From: Geomobilibacter sp964432205
GTDB taxonomy: Bacteria; Desulfobacterota; Desulfuromonadia; Geobacterales; DSM-12255
Direction: 5' to 3'
Assembly: GCA_964432205.1 (NCBI GenBank)
Contig: CAYSMK010000027.1
Span: 5,263 to 69,262 of the forward strand
DNA length: 64,000 nt
Positions 16,701 through 24,858 of the stretch are shown here, one piece after another. The position numbers and the translations under genes are program-made. The notes below the pieces were generated by a model that saw only the letters and a program-made list of their open reading frames with translations, made no database searches and had not been told where the DNA came from. How positions within the stretch are numbered: position 1 is the first letter of the stretch; the number at the start of each line of letters is the position of its first letter.

Positions 16701-17242
16701 TGTACGGCAACGGCTTCTTCCGTCTGGGCGAGGGTCAGCGTTACGGAGGCAACCTGCTGCTTGACGACATCAGTCTGCACAGGCTGTGCGAGGCGTTCCC
16801 GGCCATTAAAGGGTATATCTCCGGCCGGCTTGATGGTATAGTGAGCCTCGCCGGCACGGCGCCCGGCAGGGAAGGGCTGGTGGGGTTCGTCGACCTCTGG
16901 ACCCGGAACAGTCGGGACGAGCAGATGCTGGTCAGCAAGGAGTTCCTCCAGAAACTGGCCGGCAAGAAGCTGCGGGGGTTCTTTTTCCGCAGCGACCGCG
17001 CCTATGACCGGGGTGAGATTGCCGCCTCTCTGGAGAGCGGCGTCCTGACCTTCAACCGGCTGGACCTCTCCCACACCAACTTTTTCGGGGTCAGGGACCT
17101 GAGCGTGTCGGTGGCCACGGTGCAGAACCAGATCTCCCTGGAACACCTCCTGTCCGTGGTAAAGGAGGCGGCCTCGCGGGGGAAAGCGGTCCGTTCCGGT
17201 GGTGAGGCGCCGGCGGAAACCGAGTTCAAGTGGCAGGAGTGA
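13721..17242 (+). CDS. Giant AsmA-family inner-membrane protein
   Basis: A 1173-residue protein with one N-terminal membrane anchor (about residues 16-38, RIVAIFLVLLAGGFLALKLY) and a very long periplasmic region. The start of that region, LAPRQLGTILTAQLGQPVSI, then LSLNGVVADGVRIDNPPGFG, is typical of AsmA domains. Repeated strand-rich units follow, and the C-terminus (ISGRLDGIVSLAGTAP, then LDLSHTNFFGVRDLSVSV) matches AsmA C-terminal modules. Large AsmA/YhdP/TamB-like proteins form hydrophobic grooves that move lipids between membranes; that role is inferred here. The alternative start at 13730 is equally possible. It is followed 9 nt later by ybgC. Confidence 0.8.
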   Translation: MHAMDEPRQAPLRRRRLFVRIVAIFLVLLAGGFLALKLYLLSPLAPRQLGTILTAQLGQPVSIAGLRLSLNGVVADGVRIDNPPGFGGQPLLAVGSIRIVPAWTDLAAGRYRLAALSIAGARVALVKNTAGVWNFAGLARRPKKPGKGAELLVDRLEMTDAACSVAGQRAEHLNVTITGLATRGSRPISFGGSGRVAGTQLALSGDGRLGDRPEVRFTVSAPDIVLPAAARGDKGLAMDDAAGSLLLHGRFGNGLLALDGTLALHGGTFNLKGAKVPVAADLAVRGGYRIADDTASLESLRLSIAGRPVIEANGTVAGVRGERRGEGTLSWRQASLAELFSLLPARLRRDLVVAGTLAPGTLRLAGNRNDGVTAGKGRVVVRDVTLLKGERLVVSGLAADLEARRVASGWIVSGDVRTLSRDRRALLEELTLPVRASLTSRFALQTADVAEFRGKLAGTPVSGSMSYRSADREPLRLSLVARPIQLRELSGLLPKERLQLQDGRGDLSLRLAGRTPRECRGSFTARVTGLAASSGGRQFAAGSAVADGVVTVAAGVPSLAGSLAIDQGSVAGKSLAGSARYRFSPQEFTLSPLLLRMAGKELRAAEVAGTVPKPQRLTGETVIPLALRWNGLQGNLGRYGFADCRGELLADLHRAGNRRWLAGKAVVAGGQLLVTGAPAGALAADVAMREGELRASVHGSLLEGGLDGSISIDPFAFSRGVTWRSKVAGASLDRVVPLFPAGKFPRAEGGKIDLQWDGSYRPGEGLGGTIRLAGQEITLADAKGKGILADGMVRAVADLGGGNLVLREGAIGVGPDLQVSVSGELKRAFAPERSGSFRLTAARTGLSALFDAFANRLPRPLQEATVGGELAVETTLRVAGRTSQVDGVLTLADAQLEVPGQKLVVSGVRGTLPFSLYPSGKGRMPIRPTTTVSRDNMATLLTDARQRLLPVPPFRIAKVRFGPMELDDLQLVVRAGDGLTELSSLAATLYGGRLYGNGFFRLGEGQRYGGNLLLDDISLHRLCEAFPAIKGYISGRLDGIVSLAGTAPGREGLVGFVDLWTRNSRDEQMLVSKEFLQKLAGKKLRGFFFRSDRAYDRGEIAASLESGVLTFNRLDLSHTNFFGVRDLSVSVATVQNQISLEHLLSVVKEAASRGKAVRSGGEAPAETEFKWQE

Positions 17243-17251
17243 GACCGTTAC

Positions 17252-17638
17252 ATGGAATTTCGCATATACTACGAGGACACCGATGCCGGCGGGGTGGTGT
17301 ACCACGCCAACTATCTCGGGTATTTCGAGCGGGCCAGGACCGAGTTTTTCCGGGAGCGAGGGGTGTCGGTCCGGGACCTGCACGATCAGGGAAGTATCTT
17401 CCCGGTACTCCGACTGGAGATCGATTACAAGGCGCCGGCCCGGCTGGATGACCTGGTCAGGATCGAGACCGAGGTGCTGGCGGTGGGACGGACCTCGTTC
17501 ACCCTTGGCCAGCGGGCAGTCCGGGTCGCAGATGGCGTTGTTCTGGCCTCGGGCCGGGTGACCCTGGTGTGCGTCATGCCCGGCATGAAGGCAAAGCGGC
17601 TGCCGGCCGAGGTTGTCCAACTGCTGGAAAGGGGCTGA
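17252..17638 (+). CDS. ybgC: YbgC-type acyl-CoA thioesterase
   Basis: A 128-residue hotdog-fold thioesterase. The N-terminal YYEDTDAGGVVYHANYLGYF (residues 6-25) is the YbgC signature, with catalytic Asp11 and the following His. The C-terminus VMPGMKAKRLP is also typical. In E. coli the homologue sits beside tol-pal and hydrolyses short-chain acyl-CoA; no tol genes are seen here. It is tightly spaced between the AsmA-like gene and a GT2 gene and probably cotranscribed with them. Confidence 0.88.
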   Translation: MEFRIYYEDTDAGGVVYHANYLGYFERARTEFFRERGVSVRDLHDQGSIFPVLRLEIDYKAPARLDDLVRIETEVLAVGRTSFTLGQRAVRVADGVVLASGRVTLVCVMPGMKAKRLPAEVVQLLERG

Positions 17639-17647
17639 GATACTTTG

Positions 17648-18658
17648 ATGGGCGTGCCACCGCTGGTTTCCATCCTGATGCCGGTGAGAAACGAGGAGCG
17701 TTTCCTGCCGGCGGCCCTGCGCTCCCTTGCCGTCCAGACCCTGACCGATTGGGAACTGGTTGTGGTAGACGACGGCTCGACCGATGCCACCCCGGCCATC
17801 CTGGCAAAGGCGGCCCGGCACGACTCGCGCATCCGGGTGCTGGGCACGCCGGAGCGGGGACTCGTGCCGGCCCTGAACGCCGGACTTGCCGTCTGCCGGG
17901 CATCGCTGGTGGCCCGGATGGACGGGGACGATGTGTCCCATCCCCGGCGTCTGGCCAGCCAGGCCGCGTTTCTTGCCAGTGAGCCGGGAATCGGGCTGGT
18001 TGCCTCGGCGTTCCGTCATTTCCCCCGTACCGGTCTGCGGGTCGGCATGCTCGCCTACGAGTCGTGGCAGAATACGTTGACGTCCCATGAGGCGGTGGTC
18101 GCCGACCTGTTCGTGGAGTCGCCGTTCGTCCACCCCAGCGTGATGTTCCGGCGGGATGCGGTGCTGGCAGTCGGCGGCTACCGTGATCTGGGCTGGGCCG
18201 AAGATTACGACCTCTGGCTTCGGCTGGCCGGCGCCGGTGTCCGGTTCGCCCGCCTGCACGAGGAGCTCTTTTTCTGGCGCGACCGCCCGGAACGGGCAAC
18301 GCGTACCATGACGGAATACAGCCTGGAGGCGTTTCGCTCCTGCAAGCTCCACCATCTCTGCCAGGGGTTTCTTGAGGGCGAACGCGAGGTGGTGCTGGCC
18401 GGGGCCGGCCTGGAGGGGCGGGCCTGGTCCCGGGTCTTGACCGGGGCCGGGATACGGGTCTCAGCCTGGGTCGATGTGGACCCGCGCAAGGTGGGGCGGA
18501 CTTTGCATGGCGCACCGGTGCACCCGGCTGATGCGGTGACGCCGGATGGCCGCAAGCTCCTGATCACCGTCGGCACCCGCGGGGCGCGGGCCGGAGTACG
18601 TGGCTGGGCGCAGCAGGCTGGCTTTGTCGAGGGGAAGGATTTCCTGTGCGTAACGTGA
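17648..18658 (+). CDS. GT2 glycosyltransferase with C-terminal Rossmann-like domain
   Basis: A 336-residue protein. The GT-A fold starts at residue 7 (LVSILMPVRNEERFL) and includes VVVDDGSTDATP and ARMDGDDVSHP with the nucleotide/metal-binding DGDD. The helical lid FVHPSVMFRRDAVLAVGGYR and GWAEDYDLWLR are typical of family 2. After about residue 245 a second segment, EVVLAGAGLEGRAWSRVL, then RVSAWVDVDPRKVG, resembles a small nucleotide-binding domain such as the N-terminal part of PglD-like proteins. A TTG at 17645 is a possible alternative start. It stands 9 nt after ybgC and 37 nt before ispD. Confidence 0.78.
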   Translation: MGVPPLVSILMPVRNEERFLPAALRSLAVQTLTDWELVVVDDGSTDATPAILAKAARHDSRIRVLGTPERGLVPALNAGLAVCRASLVARMDGDDVSHPRRLASQAAFLASEPGIGLVASAFRHFPRTGLRVGMLAYESWQNTLTSHEAVVADLFVESPFVHPSVMFRRDAVLAVGGYRDLGWAEDYDLWLRLAGAGVRFARLHEELFFWRDRPERATRTMTEYSLEAFRSCKLHHLCQGFLEGEREVVLAGAGLEGRAWSRVLTGAGIRVSAWVDVDPRKVGRTLHGAPVHPADAVTPDGRKLLITVGTRGARAGVRGWAQQAGFVEGKDFLCVT

Positions 18659-18695
18659 CATGTGCGGCGGAAAATACCCCTGAGGGAGGTGTGGC

Positions 18696-19403
18696 GTGGC
18701 AGTAATCGCACTGGTCCCGGCAGCCGGGATGGGGAAGCGGATGGGAGCGGGGATCAACAAGCAGTACCTGCAGCTCGGCGGTATGCCGATCCTTGCCAGG
18801 ACCCTCCGGCTCTTCGAGGAGGCACCGTTTGTCGACCGGATCGTTCCGGTCATCCCGGTGGATGAGATCGATTTTTGCCGGGAACAGGTGGTTGAGCGCT
18901 ACGGCTTCCGCAAGGTCGAGGAGATCGTGGCCGGTGGCAAGGAACGGCAGCAGTCGGTCCTGAACGGCCTCCGGTCCCTTGAGGGGTGTGTCGATGACGA
19001 CATCATCGTGATCCATGACGGGGTCAGGCCGTTCGTGTCGCAGCATGTGGTGCAGCGCTCGATAGAGGTGGCACGTGAACATGACGGTGCCCTGGTGGCG
19101 GTGCCGGTGAAAGACACGGTCAAGGTGGTGGAGGCCGGCATCGTTACCGCCACCCCTCCCCGCGAGACCCTCTGGTTGGCCCAGACTCCCCAGACCTTTC
19201 GCTACGGGGTGATCCGGGCAGCCCACGAGATCGCCGACGCCGAACAGTTTCTCGGTACCGACGACGCCTCCCTGGTCGAGCGGCTGAACGACAAGGTCCA
19301 GATCGTCATCGGCGATTACCGGAACATCAAGATTACTACCCCTGACGATCTGGTGCTGGCGGAAGCGTTCCTGGCGGCGGCGAAAAGCGAAAGTGAAAGG
19401 TGA
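18696..19403 (+). CDS. ispD: 2-C-methyl-D-erythritol 4-phosphate cytidylyltransferase
   Basis: A 235-residue IspD, which couples CTP to methylerythritol phosphate in the non-mevalonate isoprenoid pathway. The CTP-binding loop PAAGMGKRMG is at residues 8-17, followed by KQYLQLGG. HDGVRPFV (about 109-116), DTVKVV and LAQTPQTFRY are all family signatures. The start is GTG at 18696 with GAGGGAGGT upstream. It is followed 7 nt later by ispF, the common ispDF pairing. Confidence 0.93.
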   Translation: MAVIALVPAAGMGKRMGAGINKQYLQLGGMPILARTLRLFEEAPFVDRIVPVIPVDEIDFCREQVVERYGFRKVEEIVAGGKERQQSVLNGLRSLEGCVDDDIIVIHDGVRPFVSQHVVQRSIEVAREHDGALVAVPVKDTVKVVEAGIVTATPPRETLWLAQTPQTFRYGVIRAAHEIADAEQFLGTDDASLVERLNDKVQIVIGDYRNIKITTPDDLVLAEAFLAAAKSESER

Positions 19404-19410
19404 CAATCCT

Positions 19411-19890
19411 ATGATGCGAATCGGTCATGGTTACGACGTGCACCGCCTGGTGGCGGAGCGTAAACTGATCCTCGGCGGGGTGGAAATTCCTTATGGTAAA
19501 GGGCTCCTGGGACATTCGGACGCGGATGTACTGCTTCACGCCTTAAGCGACGCCATCCTGGGTGCCATTGGCGAAGGGGATATCGGCAAGCATTTTCCCG
19601 ACACCGATCCGGCCTACAAGGGGGCATCCAGCATCAAGCTGCTGCGTCATGTCTTTCTGCTTGCCGACGACAAGGGGTACCGGATCGGCAATGTGGATGC
19701 GACCATCGTTGCCCAGCGGCCCAAACTGGCCCCCTATATCCAGCAGATGCGGGAGAATATCGCCGAAACCCTTGACTGTGACCCGGACCGGGTGAACGTG
19801 AAGGCGACCACCACCGAAGAGCTCGGCTTTGCCGGCCGGGGCGAGGGGATCGCCACCTATGCCGTTGCACTCCTGATGCAAAAACAGTAA
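19411..19890 (+). CDS. ispF: 2-C-methyl-D-erythritol 2,4-cyclodiphosphate synthase
   Basis: A 159-residue IspF, a trimeric metal-dependent cyclase two steps after IspD in isoprenoid synthesis. The metal site GHGYDVHR is at residues 6-13 (Asp9 and His11), followed by LLGHSDADVLLHALSDAILG, GDIGKHFPDTD and the CDP-binding KATTTEELGFAGRGEGI near the end. ATG 19411 or 19414 are both possible; AAAGGTGA precedes them. The length is standard. Confidence 0.93.
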   Translation: MMRIGHGYDVHRLVAERKLILGGVEIPYGKGLLGHSDADVLLHALSDAILGAIGEGDIGKHFPDTDPAYKGASSIKLLRHVFLLADDKGYRIGNVDATIVAQRPKLAPYIQQMRENIAETLDCDPDRVNVKATTTEELGFAGRGEGIATYAVALLMQKQ

Positions 19891-19916
19891 CCACTTTTCA
19901 TTTGTGGGGATGATGT

Positions 19917-19936
19917 GGTAGAGTCTACCTCTTTTT
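19917..19936 (+). terminator. Possible weak terminator after ispF
   Basis: GGTA-gagtc-TACC forms a short stem directly followed by TCTTTTT, about 27 nt after the ispF stop. The longer flanks GATGA and TATCATTC can extend the fold. The stem is short, so read-through into cysS is likely. Confidence 0.35.
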
Positions 19937-20005
19937 ATCATTCCAATTCAGGGGGTTGGAATTAGCAGGTAGTGCAAGCTTGTTCCGACTCCCTAGAGGT
20001 TATCC

Positions 20006-21457
<1,452 letters not shown>

Positions 21458-21483
21458 CACGGTAACAAATGGGGACTGCAGAA

Positions 21484-21517
21484 ACGAAAATGGCCGCGAA
21501 AGCGGCCTTTTTCGTTG
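21484..21517. terminator. Bidirectional rho-independent terminator
   Basis: GGCCGC-gaaa-GCGGCC (21492-21507) is followed by TTTTT. Flanking AACGAAAA and TTTTCGTT extend the symmetry, so it can terminate both cysS and the convergent ribbon-helix-helix gene. Confidence 0.9.
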
Positions 21518-21536
21518 TCAGGATTGGAGCAGTTCG

Positions 21537-21722
21537 TCAGGCGGCCTGACGGTTCATTTCCAGGTTGGTCAACCTCGCCTTGAACAGGGACATGGCTTCG
21601 CGCATGATGTCGGATACGCTCATGTGGGTCTGATCCATCAATTGGGCCAGTTCCTGGCGTTCCTCGTCGCTGATCCGCATGGATACCACATTGTACCGGG
21701 GATTCTCTCTCATTCTGCCCAT
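21537..21722 (-). CDS. Small ribbon-helix-helix DNA-binding protein
   Basis: A 61-residue protein with the ribbon-helix-helix pattern: the strand RYNVVSMRIS (residues 9-18) followed by DEERQELAQLMDQTHMSVSD and IMREAMSLF as two helices. Such proteins bind DNA as dimers and repress their own or nearby genes; no toxin partner is adjacent. The ATG at 21720-21722 follows GGAGGAG. A sigma-54-like promoter lies 55 nt upstream, and an enhancer-binding activator gene is next in the same orientation, so that activator may control it (inference). Confidence 0.72.
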   Translation of the reverse strand: MGRMRENPRYNVVSMRISDEERQELAQLMDQTHMSVSDIMREAMSLFKARLTNLEMNRQAA

Positions 21723-22024
21723 GGCTATCTCCTCCTATCTGTTTTTTCGTTCGTTTTTGTTGAATACACAGGTTACTGCTAATTTGATGCCAACTCCTGT
21801 GGCAAGAAAGTGTTTGGTGTAACTTGCTTGAATGATTGACTTGATAGGTTTTGGGTGGTGTGGGGGTGGGCGTGTGAAATGTGATGGGTTGTGCCATTTG
21901 TGGCACGTCGCGGCAAAAAAATTACATCCGCACTAAAAGGATTCTTTAGCGGCATTCGGGTGTTAAGTGTCTCTGTTAATAAATAATATTTTATGTTGTA
22001 GTGGTAAGGATATGTAATTGCGGG
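21723..22024. other. Regulatory region upstream of the ribbon-helix-helix gene
   Basis: 302 bp holding the sigma-54-like promoter and a perfect palindrome GTGCCA-tttg-TGGCAC (21891-21906) about 100 nt further upstream, a plausible activator or repressor site. A T/G-rich tract lies between. No gene is seen. Confidence 0.5.
21777..21792 (-). promoter_or_regulatory. Sigma-54-like promoter of the ribbon-helix-helix gene
   Basis: On the minus strand the sequence TGGCATCAAATTAGCA has the GG and GC elements with exactly 10 nt between them. It matches TGGCACG-N4-TTGCA at 9 of 12 specified positions. It lies 54 nt before the start codon. Confidence 0.5.
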
Positions 22025-24301
22025 CTATGGTTGTTCGGCAGTGCTCTTTCGCCCCTTAAGCCCGTGCTTGTCAAGGATGCGGTAAAAGGTGCGGCGCGGG
22101 ATGTTGGCGAGTTGTGCCGCTTTTGACACATTGCCACCCGCTTCTGACAGATAACGAAGGATCAGCTTCTTTTCAACCCGCATGACGTGGGGTTCCCGCT
22201 CCTTTTTGAACGACTTCAGGTCAAGCACCTCGGGTGCCTCTTCCACGTAGTTTTCGGCGAAGATGAGCGGCAGATTGCCGAGACGGATCGTGTCGTCATG
22301 GGTGAGCACCGCAGCCCGTTCGATGATGTTCTGCATCTCCCGAATATTGCCCGGCCAGGCGTACTGCATCATGGCCTTCATGGCACGGTCCTCGATGCCC
22401 ACGATCTGCTTGTTCAGCCTGGTCCTGGTCTTTTCCAGGAAGTGGTGGGCGAGCATCGGGATGGATTCGGTTCGTTTGCGGAGCGGCGGCATGGTGACGG
22501 TAAAGACGTTCAGGCGGTAATACAGATCCTCGCGGAACCATCCTTCTTTCACGCCAGCCTCCAGATCCTTGTTGGTGGCGGCAATCAGACGGACGTCTAC
22601 ATTTTTGGTGGTTGTGCCGCCGACCGGGCGGACATCGCCCGAGTCGAGGACGCGGAGGAGTTCGGCCTGCAGTTTGGGGGTAATGTCTCCGATTTCGTCC
22701 AGGAAGATGGTGCCGTTGTCCGCGGCTTCGAAGAGTCCTTTCTTGTCGGCGATGGCGCCGGTAAAGGCCCCTTTTCTGTGCCCGAACAGCTCGCTTTCCA
22801 GGAGCGAGTCGGTGAGGGTGGTGCAGTTGAGCGTGACCAGGGGTTTGTCGTTGCGGCTGCTGTAGCGGTGGATGGCCCGGGCGGTCAGTTCCTTGCCGGT
22901 CCCGGATTCCCCCCGGATCAGGACGGTGGTGGGGGTGGGGCCGACCTGTTTGATAAGATCCAGCACCTCCGTGGTCTTCCGGTCGTTCCCCACGATGAAC
23001 TGGTCGCCGTATTCCTTGTCCAGTTCCCGTTGGGCCAGTTCGTACTTTTCCAGGAGCCGGCCGCGATCCTCTTCCAGTTGCCGCAGGTTGTGCGGCAGGC
23101 ACATGTCGAGATCGGCCAATCCCTGGTATACGGCCACCGCATACTCGCGGCAGGTCCGGTAACCGCAGGCGCGGCAGTTCAGTTCGTCCTTTCTGGTCAG
23201 CTTGTTGGTTGCCTGGAGGATTTGCTTGATATCGGTCCCTTTGGGCTGCTGCAACGGGGCGTATTTGTCGCTGAACGCCCTCTCCAGGGAAGGGTGAGGG
23301 ACCTGTTGCCGGTAGTGGGGGAGTGTCTGGTACGGTGCCCCCTTCTTGAAATGGTAGATGATCAGGTTCCGTTTGTAGAGGCTGGTAAGTTCCTTGTTCT
23401 TGCCAGGTCCCCCGATGCAGCCGTCATAGCAGAAGCGGAGATCGGCCATGCGGGGGCTGATCCGGCCTTGGGCGAGGTCCTCGATGAGCCCCATGACATT
23501 GACTTCTCCCTGGGCGGCAATGATCTCTGTGTCGAGCGGATCGGTGGCGATGGAAAAGGCCTTGAATGCGCCATCGGCAATGGGGAATAGTCGGCCCAGG
23601 TGTGGTTCGATGCCGTCGAACGGCTGCTCCGGGAGGGCTGAGAGCGCTATGGACCGGTTGCGGAAGAAGTTGTCCAGCTCCCGGTAGGTCAAGATGACGT
23701 CGATGGCGTCGTAGCTCGTGTTGGGGTGGTTATCGAATTTGGCGGCAATACAGGAGCTTATGTAGACGACCTTGGTCTGTGCACCGTACGCTTCCTTGAG
23801 CAGGCGGCCCATGGCCACCATTGGTGTGACGACCGGTACCAGGTAATCGATGAGGGATGGGTAGTGGCGCTCGATGAGATCGACCACGGCCGGGCAGTGG
23901 GAGGCGATGAGGGGATGGGAAGCGTCCTCCATCGCCTTTGCATAGGGACTGGCAATCAGCTCAACACCCGAAGACCCTTCATGGACTTCGGAAAATCCGA
24001 GGTGCTTCAGTCCTGCCACCAACTGCCCCGGGGTCACATAGTGGAAAAATGCCGGGAACGAGCTGCCCAGAACGGCGATCACCGGTCCTGACGAGGCCAG
24101 CAGCTTTTCGGTTTCGACAAGCTTGTCGGACACCTGCTTTGCCTTCTGGGGGCAGTTGTTGAGGCAGTTGCCGCAGCCGATGCAGCGGGAATAAATGATT
24201 TCGGTATAACTCTCCTCAACCTTTATCGCCTTGACCGGGCAGCTTCGGACACAGGAGTAGCATTTACGGCATTTGTCGGGATTTGTGGTGATGGGGTGCA
24301 T
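22025..24301 (-). CDS. Sigma-54 activator fused to iron-only-hydrogenase-like sensor
   Basis: A 758-residue fusion. Residues 1-60 carry two 4Fe-4S motifs (Cys11/14/17/21 and Cys40/43/46/50). Residues about 65-365 are a [FeFe]-hydrogenase large-subunit-like domain: the H-cluster cysteines persist in ASHCPAVV, SSCIAAKFD and RFCYDGCIGGPG, but the cysteine beside the first, which relays protons in active enzymes, is His. A further cluster motif (CRACGYRTC, then MCLPH) lies near 375-410. The AAA+ sigma-54 domain follows, with Walker A GESGTGKE (about 463-470), GAFTGA (about 510-515) and GTIFLDEIGD. A Fis-type helix-turn-helix ends the protein. It should sense H2 or redox state and activate sigma-54 promoters. 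Targets are unknown; the promoter at 21777 is one candidate. Confidence 0.88.
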   Translation of the reverse strand: MHPITTNPDKCRKCYSCVRSCPVKAIKVEESYTEIIYSRCIGCGNCLNNCPQKAKQVSDKLVETEKLLASSGPVIAVLGSSFPAFFHYVTPGQLVAGLKHLGFSEVHEGSSGVELIASPYAKAMEDASHPLIASHCPAVVDLIERHYPSLIDYLVPVVTPMVAMGRLLKEAYGAQTKVVYISSCIAAKFDNHPNTSYDAIDVILTYRELDNFFRNRSIALSALPEQPFDGIEPHLGRLFPIADGAFKAFSIATDPLDTEIIAAQGEVNVMGLIEDLAQGRISPRMADLRFCYDGCIGGPGKNKELTSLYKRNLIIYHFKKGAPYQTLPHYRQQVPHPSLERAFSDKYAPLQQPKGTDIKQILQATNKLTRKDELNCRACGYRTCREYAVAVYQGLADLDMCLPHNLRQLEEDRGRLLEKYELAQRELDKEYGDQFIVGNDRKTTEVLDLIKQVGPTPTTVLIRGESGTGKELTARAIHRYSSRNDKPLVTLNCTTLTDSLLESELFGHRKGAFTGAIADKKGLFEAADNGTIFLDEIGDITPKLQAELLRVLDSGDVRPVGGTTTKNVDVRLIAATNKDLEAGVKEGWFREDLYYRLNVFTVTMPPLRKRTESIPMLAHHFLEKTRTRLNKQIVGIEDRAMKAMMQYAWPGNIREMQNIIERAAVLTHDDTIRLGNLPLIFAENYVEEAPEVLDLKSFKKEREPHVMRVEKKLILRYLSEAGGNVSKAAQLANIPRRTFYRILDKHGLKGRKSTAEQP

Positions 24302-24637
24302 GGCTCAGCTCCAGAGATATTTCTGGAAGGATAATGGATTTGGAAAAATTGTGCAAGAAATGGCACACTCGTGGGGTGGGGGCAAAAAAACACCCTAGTG
24401 ACTAGGAGGGCAAGTCGACTAGGGCATAATGAGAGCCTCTCGGCTCTCGCAATCGTTTTCTTTTGATTTAAGAATACACCCAACCTTACCAGTCGGCAAC
24501 GGGATTTTTTTTGCACATGAGTAAGAAAAATCTCCCCTTGCGGTGACCACTGCCTGGGGACTGAATGATCCGCCCGGGTCGATTGCGAGCCTGACCAGTT
24601 TATGCTATAAGGATGCTAAGTACCAATGGGAGGCATC
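24302..24637. other. Divergent regulatory region upstream of the hydrogenase-like activator
   Basis: 336 bp. It contains a palindrome CCTAGT-g-ACTAGG (24394-24406) with a second GACTAGGG half-site at 24417-24424, a 7-bp stem-loop GAGAGCC-tctc-GGCTCTC (24431-24448), and on the minus strand a weak GG-N10-GC sigma-54-like element (24381-24396). The sigma-70 promoter for the plus-strand genes is listed separately. No gene is seen. Confidence 0.45.
24583..24611 (+). promoter_or_regulatory. Sigma-70 promoter for the 70-residue protein and transglutaminase gene
   Basis: TTGCGA (24583-24588) and TATAAG (24606-24611) are separated by 17 nt. The -10 box is 26 nt before the ATG at 24638. Confidence 0.5.
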
Positions 24638-24850
24638 ATGACACTGCAAATGGATGAGCAAAAACTGCTGGCGGATTTTCGTAATCTGACACCCGATGCG
24701 CAAAAGGAACTGCTGGATTACGTGAACTTTTTGTCAAAGAAGCAGCGTTCCACCCACGAGTCGGAGCGTACCGGTGCCTCGTGCCAGTGTTCGCTAAAGC
24801 AGCCGGAAAAACGGCCAGAGACGGCTAAAGAGCCGATCTTCACCGAATAG
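24638..24850 (+). CDS. Small conserved-looking 70-residue protein
   Basis: A short soluble protein whose first half, KLLADFRNLTPDAQKELLDY then VNFLSKKQR, resembles the helical start of DUF2281-like proteins (LP.EKQ.EVLDFVEFL). The C-terminal half is Glu/Lys-rich with CQC and looks disordered. The ATG at 24638 is chosen because GGGAGG lies 5 nt upstream; the ATG at 24626 overlaps that site. It is 8 nt before the transglutaminase-like gene and probably cotranscribed. Function unknown. Confidence 0.55.
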   Translation: MTLQMDEQKLLADFRNLTPDAQKELLDYVNFLSKKQRSTHESERTGASCQCSLKQPEKRPETAKEPIFTE

Positions 24851-24858
24851 ATCCCCTC

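Noticed and set aside
16673..18355. A 560-codon open frame on the minus strand
   Set aside because: It is antisense to the AsmA-like, ybgC and GT2 genes, is rich in Arg/Pro/Gly/His, has no motif, and reflects high GC at third positions.
21900..21915. Sigma-54 promoter TGGCACGTCGCGGCA on the plus strand
   Set aside because: The GG and GC elements are 9, not 10, nt apart and no plus-strand gene follows.
24302..24637. Cyclic-di-GMP (GEMM) riboswitch
   Set aside because: Geobacter genomes are rich in these, but the conserved GEMM core is not present; only unrelated palindromes are seen.
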